DNA of 14,999 nt. It comes from Bacteroidia bacterium. Its GTDB lineage: Bacteria > Bacteroidota > Bacteroidia > Bacteroidales > Azobacteroidaceae. The notes beneath the pieces are model-generated. The model did not search any database. It had not been told where the DNA came from and worked only from the letters and a program-made list of their open reading frames with translations. Shown here in pieces: positions 1 through 5,441 of this stretch. The first letter of the stretch is position 1. Each line of letters opens with the position of its first letter. The stretch covers positions 1-14,999 of the forward strand of contig BNYG01000045.1 of the NCBI GenBank assembly GCA_026000155.1, read 5' to 3'. The position numbers and the translations under genes were made by a program.

Positions 1-281
1 TGTCCGCAAATGTGGACTTTAAGCACACAGACATGAGGTAATGTTTATCCTGTCATCAGGATAAACCAAACTCGCAGGGGAAAATCGCAAGCCCAAGGCG
101 ACACTTAGGGGTAGTTTGCACTCTTTGTAAGAATGAGAGAATTTATAGGGGAAATTTACCATTTTTCATAGCACCTGAAAAAAATAATTAACCCGGAAGT
201 TTGGATTACAACATAGAAGGTGCTATTTTTATATTTGAAAATCTTTGTATTCATAGTTGAACAGCATTATTATTAACAGTC
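1..281. other. Intergenic region, no gene recognised
   Basis: I see no convincing coding region here. On the plus strand one frame is open from the window edge to a TAA at 39-41 and could be the last dozen codons of an upstream gene, but so short an open stretch is expected by chance. A perfect hairpin follows at once (43-66). The stretch 67-167 contains several GGGG runs and a weak 6-bp helix (67-72 with 113-118). I could not match it to tmRNA, RNase P RNA, SRP RNA or a riboswitch consensus. No promoter of the TTTG/TAnnTTTG type was found pointing out of this stretch. Confidence 0.5.
43..66. repeat. Perfect 10-bp hairpin
   Basis: GTTTATCCTG at 43-52 pairs perfectly with CAGGATAAAC at 57-66 around a TCAT loop. 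It sits two bases after a possible stop codon at 39-41, which would fit a transcript end. There is no T-run on either side, so a factor-independent terminator is not well supported. Confidence 0.5.
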
Positions 282-520
282 CTGCCTTTCAGGCAGTTGG
301 TGGGTGATTCGTTTTAACTTCGCAGGTCGTTGACCCGCGGTTATGAAAATGTTGTCTTTCAGACAATCTAACGATATTATTTTCAGTACGATATGATTAT
401 GTTGGCACTGATGACCTGAAAGGTCTGATTTTCATAACCGCGGGTCAACGACCTGCGGAATCAGATCGACAGCTACCAGCAACCTGAAAGGTTGGACTGG
501 TAAATAGCACCTCAAAAAAA
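168..520. repeat. Three-copy flanking repeat (ATAGCACCT) around the hairpin cluster
   Basis: AGGTGCTATTT at 218-228 and AAATAGCACCT at 502-512 form a perfect 11-bp inverted repeat that brackets the hairpin cluster. A third copy at 168-184 repeats 504-520 directly over 17 bases with one mismatch (ATAGCACCT, one variable base, seven A). The arrangement resembles terminal inverted repeats of a non-autonomous mobile element of about 295 bp. I see no target-site duplication and no transposase, so this reading is inference. Confidence 0.55.
282..494. repeat. Mirror-symmetric cluster of six triloop hairpins
   Basis: Six short hairpins with 3-base loops are visible. H1 (282-296) and H3 (352-366) have TTC loops; H4 (413-425) and H6 (480-494) have GAA loops, all with a core reading CTGAAAG on one strand. 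H2 (320-340) and H5 (438-458) are GC-rich with GTT/AAC loops and lie inside a perfect 30-bp inverted repeat (321-350 with 428-457). The midpoints of H1/H6, H2/H5 and H3/H4 all fall at about 389, so the cluster is a palindrome at the level of its parts. It resembles REP/BIME-type interspersed elements. I cannot name the family and no RAYT transposase is in the window. Confidence 0.8.
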
Positions 521-535
521 GATTTAGCCATAATT

Positions 536-566
536 TTTGAGTTTTGAAGTAGATTTTGTACTTTTG
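536..566 (+). promoter_or_regulatory. Bacteroidetes-type promoter of the GH3 gene
   Basis: TTTG at 536-539 and TACTTTTG at 559-566 are 19 bp apart, matching the Bacteroidetes housekeeping pattern TTTG-N19-TAnnTTTG. The -7 box ends only five bases before the ATG at 572, so transcription would begin at or next to the start codon. The mRNA would then be leaderless or nearly so. No match further upstream was noticed. Confidence 0.6.
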
Positions 567-571
567 TTGTC

Positions 572-2947
572 ATGAAAAATACCTGTTTTAGTTACCTGAA
601 AATTGCCTGCCTGCTGGTAATCCTGAGTTGTCAATCCCTGAGCGCTCAAAAAAATTCGATTTACAAAAAAGGATGGATCGATTTCAATAAAAACGGTGTG
701 ATGGATGTCTATGAAGATCCCAATGCTCCGGTAGATGCCCGCGTGAATGATTTATTATCCCAAATGACTTTGAATGAAAAGACCTGTCAGTTAGCCACTT
801 TGTATGGCTCCGGAAGAGTGTTGCCCGATGCTTTGCCGACTCCGCAATGGAAAAATGAAATCTGGAAAGACGGGATTGCCAATATTGACGAGCAAGCCAA
901 TGGCCTCGGTAATTTTGGTTCTCGATTGTCTTTTCCCTGGACGAACAGTATTGATAATCGCCAAACGATCCAACGCTGGTTTGTGGAACAAACACGACTG
1001 GGTATCCCGGTCGATTATACCAATGAAGGCATCCGGGGACTGTGTCACGACCGTGCCACCATGTTTCCTGCTCAATGTGGTCAAGGAGCGACGTGGAACC
1101 GGGATTTGATTGCCGACATCGCCCGCGTAACTGCTGAAGAAGCCCTTGCTTTGGGCTATACCAATATTTATTCCCCTATTTTGGATATTGCACAAGACCC
1201 GCGTTGGGGCCGAGTGGTAGAATCATACGGGGAAGATCCGTATCTGGCCGGCGAATTGGGTTTACAAACGGTGAAAACCTTGCAAGCGCATCAATTGGTG
1301 TCCACACCGAAACATTTTGCCGTTTATTCGGTGCCGGTGGGTGGACGCGACGAGGGAACGCGCACCGACCCGCATATTGCGCCCCGCGAAATGCGAACTT
1401 TATATCTGGAACCTTTTCGGAAAGCTTTTATGGACGGTCATGCTTTGGGCGTAATGAGTTCTTATAATGACTACGACGGTATTCCCATTACAGGAAATCA
1501 CCAATTCCTGACGGAAATCCTGCGGAACCAATTCGGATTTAAAGGATATGTCGTTTCGGATAGTGAAGCCGTAGAATTTTTGTTGTCCAAGTACCGGGTG
1601 GCTAACGACTCTGTCGATGCAGTCGCCCAAGTAATCAATGCCGGATTGAATGTACGGACCAATTTTACGTTCCCTCAGCACTATATCCTTCCGCTTCGGG
1701 AAGCGATTGCTAAAGGAAAAGTAACGGTAGAAACGGTCGATTCCAGGGTGAAAGATGTATTGAAAGTAAAATTCTGGATGGGATTGTTCGATAATCCTTA
1801 TAAAGGTGATAAACAAACGGTCAATCAAATCGTGCATAGCGCCGAACATCAGGCTGTTTCTTTGAAAGCCGCTTTGCAATCGTTTGTGTTATTAAAGAAT
1901 GAAAATAATACGCTTCCTTTATCCAAAGCATTGAAAAAAGTGGCGGTAATCGGTCCGAATGCCGATGAGGTACAAAACTTGATTTGCCGTTATGGTCCCG
2001 CGAATGCGCCGATTCAAACGATATATAAAGGTATAAAAGCCTATTTGCCGGATGCCGATGTGCAATATGCGAAAGGCTGTGAAATTATAGACAAGTATTT
2101 CCCTGAAAGTGAATTATATACCGTTCCTTTGGATGCAGACGAACAACGGCAATTGGATGAAGCGGTTGCTTTGGCGAAAAATTCGGAAATAGCCATTCTG
2201 GCATTGGGAGGAAATGAAAAAACAGTCCGGGAAGAATATTCCCGTTCCGACTTGAATTTGGCAGGACGCCAGCAACAATTATTGGAAGCGGTGTATGCCA
2301 CCGGGACACCGGTCGTATTGCTCTTGATTGATGGCCGTGCGGAAACGATTAATTGGGCGAATAAATATATTCCGGCGATCGTTCACGGATGGTTTCCGGG
2401 AGAATTTATGGGACAGGCAGCAGCGCAGGTGTTGTGGGGCGATTATAATCCCGGCGGAAAACTGGCGGTAACTTTTCCGAAAGCGGTAGGACAAATTCCG
2501 TTTGCTTTTCCGTTCAAACCCGGTTCCGATACCAAAGGTTTTGTCCGGGTAAGCGGCGCTTTGTATCCTTTTGGGTATGGATTAAGTTATACGAGCTTTG
2601 AAATTACTGATTTACAGTTAAATAAGAAAAAAATAAAACCGGATGAAAATATACAGGCAAGTGTAAAAGTACGCAATACCGGTTCTCGTGCAGGAGATGA
2701 AGTCGTCCAATTGTATCTGCGGGACGATGTCAGTTCGGTAACGACTTACGAGAAAGTATTGCGAGGATTTGAACGGGTTTCCCTTCAACCGGGAGAAGAA
2801 AAAACCGTATCTTTTACTTTAACGCCCCAACATTTGGGCTTGTGGAATCAGGAAAATCAATTCGTTGTAGAACCCGGAACTTTTACCGTGATGGTCGGAA
2901 ATTCTTCCCAAAATACAAAACAAACGAGTCAATTTACAGTGAAATAA
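572..2947 (+). CDS. Secreted glycoside hydrolase family 3 (beta-glucosidase/beta-xylosidase type)
   Basis: This 791-residue protein has the full three-part GH3 layout: an N-terminal barrel (about 55-400), an alpha/beta sandwich (about 435-640) and a fibronectin III-like C-terminal domain (about 675-785). GH3 enzymes release glucose, xylose or similar sugars from the non-reducing ends of oligosaccharides by a retaining mechanism. Visible signatures are PRWGRVVESYGEDPYL (210-225), the substrate-binding pair K247-H248, and the nucleophile D330 in GYVVSDSEAVE. E554 or E555 in REEYSRSDL is the likely acid/base. The start at 572 is set by the signal peptide (hydrophobic 9-19). Cleavage at SLSA-Q26 would give a periplasmic enzyme; C20 in ILSC leaves a lipoprotein possible. 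Residues 37-48 form a DxNxNGxxDxxE loop, as in EF hands. The gene stands alone, with repeats on both sides and no SusCD pair adjacent. Sugar specificity cannot be read from sequence. Confidence 0.95.
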   Translation: MKNTCFSYLKIACLLVILSCQSLSAQKNSIYKKGWIDFNKNGVMDVYEDPNAPVDARVNDLLSQMTLNEKTCQLATLYGSGRVLPDALPTPQWKNEIWKDGIANIDEQANGLGNFGSRLSFPWTNSIDNRQTIQRWFVEQTRLGIPVDYTNEGIRGLCHDRATMFPAQCGQGATWNRDLIADIARVTAEEALALGYTNIYSPILDIAQDPRWGRVVESYGEDPYLAGELGLQTVKTLQAHQLVSTPKHFAVYSVPVGGRDEGTRTDPHIAPREMRTLYLEPFRKAFMDGHALGVMSSYNDYDGIPITGNHQFLTEILRNQFGFKGYVVSDSEAVEFLLSKYRVANDSVDAVAQVINAGLNVRTNFTFPQHYILPLREAIAKGKVTVETVDSRVKDVLKVKFWMGLFDNPYKGDKQTVNQIVHSAEHQAVSLKAALQSFVLLKNENNTLPLSKALKKVAVIGPNADEVQNLICRYGPANAPIQTIYKGIKAYLPDADVQYAKGCEIIDKYFPESELYTVPLDADEQRQLDEAVALAKNSEIAILALGGNEKTVREEYSRSDLNLAGRQQQLLEAVYATGTPVVLLLIDGRAETINWANKYIPAIVHGWFPGEFMGQAAAQVLWGDYNPGGKLAVTFPKAVGQIPFAFPFKPGSDTKGFVRVSGALYPFGYGLSYTSFEITDLQLNKKKIKPDENIQASVKVRNTGSRAGDEVVQLYLRDDVSSVTTYEKVLRGFERVSLQPGEEKTVSFTLTPQHLGLWNQENQFVVEPGTFTVMVGNSSQNTKQTSQFTVK

Positions 2948-2949
2948 AC

Positions 2950-3040
2950 AATGGAACGCAGATGACACGGATTAGGCGGATTTATGCGGATAATATAAAT
3001 CCGTTTTAATCCGCCTAATCCGTGTCATCCGCGTTCCATT
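2950..3040. repeat. 91-bp near-perfect palindrome with 10-bp period
   Basis: Arms 2950-2982 and 3008-3040 are complementary over 33 bp with one mismatch (A2960 opposite C3030). An inner pairing of CGGAT (2987-2991) with ATCCG (2999-3003) continues the stem. Each arm is made of 10-bp units carrying GGAT or CGGAT, so the motif recurs about once per helical turn. It begins two bases after the GH3 stop and ends 17 bases before the tnaA start. It could act as a terminator or mRNA-stabilising structure; an A-run follows on the plus strand, not a T-run. I recall similar CGGAT-rich palindromes between genes in other Bacteroidales, but cannot name the family. Confidence 0.85.
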
Positions 3041-3057
3041 AAAAAAATAAAGATAGT

Positions 3058-4434
3058 ATGAAAATTCCTTTTGCAGAATCCTTTCGGATTAAAATGGTAG
3101 AACCAATTCGCCACAGTACTTATGAAGAACGCGAACGCTGGATTAAAGAAGCGAAGTATAATTTATTTGCATTGCGTAGTGATCAGGTTTTTATTGATTT
3201 ACTGACCGACTCGGGAACCGGCGCCATGAGCGACCGGCAATGGGCGGCGATGATGCTTGGAGATGAAAGTTATGCAGGCTCCAGTTCCTATTTCAATCTG
3301 AAAAAAGCCATCAAAGACATTGTGGGCTTCGATTATTTCTTACCTACCCACCAGGGACGTGCGGCAGAAAACGTACTGTTTTCGGTACTGGTAAAAGAAG
3401 GGGATGTGGTTCCCGGCAATTCGCATTTCGATACCACGAAAGGACACATCGAATTCCGGAAAGCCACCGCTATGGATTGTACGGTGGATGAAGCCAATGA
3501 AACTCAAAACGAATATCCGTTCAAGGGAAATATTGATTTGAATAAATTGGAAGCCGTATTGAAAAAATATCCGAAAGAAAAAATTTCTTTTATTTGTATA
3601 ACAGTCACTTGCAATACCTCAGGCGGTCAACCGGTATCTATGGAAAACATCCGGGATGTTTATGCTTTAGCAAAGAAATACGGTATATTGGTTTTGTTTG
3701 ATTCCGCCCGCTTTGCTGAAAATGCTTATTTTATCAAAAAGCGGGAAAAAGGATACGAAAACAAGACCATCAAGGAAATTGTCCGCGAAATGTATCAATA
3801 TGCCGATTTAATGACCATGAGCGCCAAAAAAGACGCCATTGTGAATATCGGCGGATTTATCGCTTTCCGCAGCGAAGAAATTTATCGTCAAGCCACCACT
3901 TTCAACATTATGTTTGAAGGCTATATTACCTACGGAGGCATGAGCGGACGCGATATGAATGCGGTGGCTATCGGTTTGGACGAAGGAACCGAATTCGATT
4001 ATCTGGAAACACGTATTCGCCAGGTGGAATATCTGGGCGCCAAATTGGATGAATACGGTATTTCGTATCAACGACCGGCAGGCGGACACGCCATTTTTGT
4101 GGATGCCTTGAAAGTATTGCCTAAGGTTCCCCGCGAAGAATTTCCCGCACAGACTTTGGGCGTTGAATTATACTTGGAAAGTGGAATCCGCAGCACGGAA
4201 ATCGGCGCTATTTTAGCCGACCGCGATCCGGTTACGCGGGAAAACCGCTATCCGAAATTGGAATTGTTGCGTTTGGCTATTCCTCGCCGGACTTATACCA
4301 ACAACCACATAGATGTCATTGCCGCTTCATTGAAAAATGTGTATGATCGTCGCGATACCATCACCCGCGGCTATAAAATCACGTATGAAGCGCCTATCAT
4401 GCGGCACTTTACCGTGGAACTGGAAAAGTTGTAA
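3058..4434 (+). CDS. tnaA: Tryptophanase (tryptophan indole-lyase)
   Basis: TnaA is a cytosolic PLP enzyme that splits L-tryptophan into indole, pyruvate and ammonia. The 458-residue length fits the tryptophanase/tyrosine phenol-lyase family. THQGRAAEN (97-105), FDSARFAENAYF (214-225) and MSAKKDA (254-260) are family motifs; K258 should bind PLP and D215 contacts the cofactor. Tyrosine phenol-lyase is the main alternative. Three positions that separate the two enzymes favour tryptophanase: D125 in HFDTTKGH where TPL has Thr, I382 in EIG where TPL has Arg, and H450 in MRHFT where TPL has Phe. The sequence closely resembles the Bacteroides tryptophanases I remember. No TnaC-like leader peptide, tryptophan permease or regulator lies beside it. 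The leader is A-rich with no Shine-Dalgarno sequence, and a hairpin terminator follows. Confidence 0.97.
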   Translation: MKIPFAESFRIKMVEPIRHSTYEERERWIKEAKYNLFALRSDQVFIDLLTDSGTGAMSDRQWAAMMLGDESYAGSSSYFNLKKAIKDIVGFDYFLPTHQGRAAENVLFSVLVKEGDVVPGNSHFDTTKGHIEFRKATAMDCTVDEANETQNEYPFKGNIDLNKLEAVLKKYPKEKISFICITVTCNTSGGQPVSMENIRDVYALAKKYGILVLFDSARFAENAYFIKKREKGYENKTIKEIVREMYQYADLMTMSAKKDAIVNIGGFIAFRSEEIYRQATTFNIMFEGYITYGGMSGRDMNAVAIGLDEGTEFDYLETRIRQVEYLGAKLDEYGISYQRPAGGHAIFVDALKVLPKVPREEFPAQTLGVELYLESGIRSTEIGAILADRDPVTRENRYPKLELLRLAIPRRTYTNNHIDVIAASLKNVYDRRDTITRGYKITYEAPIMRHFTVELEKL

Positions 4435-4465
4435 TTTTTTTATTTAGAAGCAACATACTCAAATG

Positions 4466-4510
4466 AACTGAGGTCTTTATGTACGTCATAATTGATCTCA
4501 GTTTTTATTT
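4466..4510 (+). terminator. Intrinsic terminator of tnaA
   Basis: AACTGAGGTC (4466-4475) pairs with GATCTCAGTT (4494-4503) with one G-T pair. The inner TTATG/CATAA pairing extends the stem around a TACGT loop. TTTATTTTA follows on the plus strand, as expected for a factor-independent terminator reading out of tnaA. The T-run overlaps the stop codon of the convergent mazG at 4505-4507. In the opposite direction there is no T-run, so it probably does not end mazG transcripts. Confidence 0.75.
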
Positions 4511-5287
4511 TACTGTTTTCGCTTCTTGCCAAAGCGCCTCCATTTCCTCCAGCGTCATGTCTTTCAGCGACTTCCCTTGTTCTTTGGCTTTTTGCTCCAT
4601 ATAATTGAAGCGGTAGATAAATTTCTGATTGGTGCGTTCCAAGGCATTGTCCGGATTGATTTTGTAGAGCCGGGCGGCATTAATCAAGCTGAAAAACAGA
4701 TCGCCGAATTCATTTTCCATTTGGTCTTTATCCAAGGAAGCGATTTCTGCTTTCAATTCGAGAAATTCTTCCTGGACTTTTTCCCAGACATCTTCTTTTT
4801 GATTCCAATCGAAACCGGCATTGCGCGCTTTATCCTGAATCCGGTGCGCTTTGGCTACCGACGGCAAGGAAGCGGGAACGCCTTCCAAAACCGTTTTGTT
4901 CCCGCCCTTTTCTTTCAATTTGAGTTGTTCCCAATTTTGCATCACTTGTCCGGCGGTATCTGCTTCTTCTGTCCCGAAAACATGCGGATGACGGAAAATC
5001 AGCTTGTCGCACAAGGCATTGCAAACATCGGCGATATCGAATTGTTGCTTGTCTTCTGCAATTTTTGCATAAAAAATAACATGCAGCAATACATCGCCCA
5101 ATTCCTTTTTTATTTCGGGAATCTCGTTTTTAATAATCGCTTCGCATAATTCGTAAGTTTCTTCTATCGTATTGGTACGGAGGCTCTCATTCGTTTGCTT
5201 CCTGTCCCAGGGACATTTTACACGCAATTCGTCCATTATGTCGAGCAGGCGGCCGAAAGCTTGCAGTTTCGTTTCTTTTGTATTCAT
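4505..5287 (-). CDS. mazG: MazG nucleoside triphosphate pyrophosphohydrolase
   Basis: MazG hydrolyses (d)NTPs to the monophosphate and pyrophosphate in the cytosol and is viewed as a nucleotide-pool cleaning and stress-modulating enzyme. The 260-residue length matches the two-domain E. coli protein. Both halves carry the magnesium-binding pattern of all-alpha NTP pyrophosphatases: E42-E43-E46 with E62 and D65 in the first, and E173-E174-E177 with E193 and D196 in the second. CPWDRKQT (25-32) is a conserved N-terminal motif, and the GNKTVLEGVP region (129-138) leads into the second domain. No mazEF toxin-antitoxin pair is nearby. It lies downstream of dsbD on the same strand across 154 bp holding a palindromic repeat, so co-transcription is uncertain. 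I found no clear promoter of its own. Confidence 0.96.
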   Translation of the reverse strand: MNTKETKLQAFGRLLDIMDELRVKCPWDRKQTNESLRTNTIEETYELCEAIIKNEIPEIKKELGDVLLHVIFYAKIAEDKQQFDIADVCNALCDKLIFRHPHVFGTEEADTAGQVMQNWEQLKLKEKGGNKTVLEGVPASLPSVAKAHRIQDKARNAGFDWNQKEDVWEKVQEEFLELKAEIASLDKDQMENEFGDLFFSLINAARLYKINPDNALERTNQKFIYRFNYMEQKAKEQGKSLKDMTLEEMEALWQEAKTVK

Positions 5288-5314
5288 ATCGATTAGTGTT
5301 TTATGTAAAAAGAT

Positions 5315-5433
5315 CTGTCATTGCGGGCTTGACCCGCAATCCCATTAAAATCGTTAATCACTATTATTCAATTCCTTGCATCAGTAGTGTTTAACGGACA
5401 TCTTGGGATTGCGGGTCAAGCCCGCAATGACAG
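5315..5433. repeat. 30-bp inverted-repeat element between dsbD and mazG
   Basis: Bases 5315-5344 and 5404-5433 are perfect reverse complements over 30 bp, separated by 59 bp. Each arm also folds alone: TTGCGGG (5321-5327) and CCCGCAA (5333-5339) form a 7-bp stem around CTTGA. The right arm is identical over all 30 bases to 6944-6973 inside dsbD. The spacers of the two copies share TCGTTAAT. The element starts 28 bp from the mazG start codon and ends 8 bp from the dsbD stop, filling most of the intergenic space. Confidence 0.9.
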
Positions 5434-5441
5434 GGGATATT

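Noticed and set aside
1..167. A structured RNA (tmRNA, RNase P RNA or riboswitch)
   Set aside because: One perfect hairpin and some G-runs are present, but none of the conserved core motifs of these RNAs could be found.
3058..4434. Tyrosine phenol-lyase instead of tryptophanase
   Set aside because: D125, I382 and H450 match the tryptophanase state at positions where tyrosine phenol-lyase has Thr, Arg and Phe.
4526..5149. Plus-strand open frame of 207 codons opposite mazG
   Set aside because: It lies wholly antisense to a gene with all MazG motifs, its product shows no family I recognise, and its openness is explained by mazG codon use.
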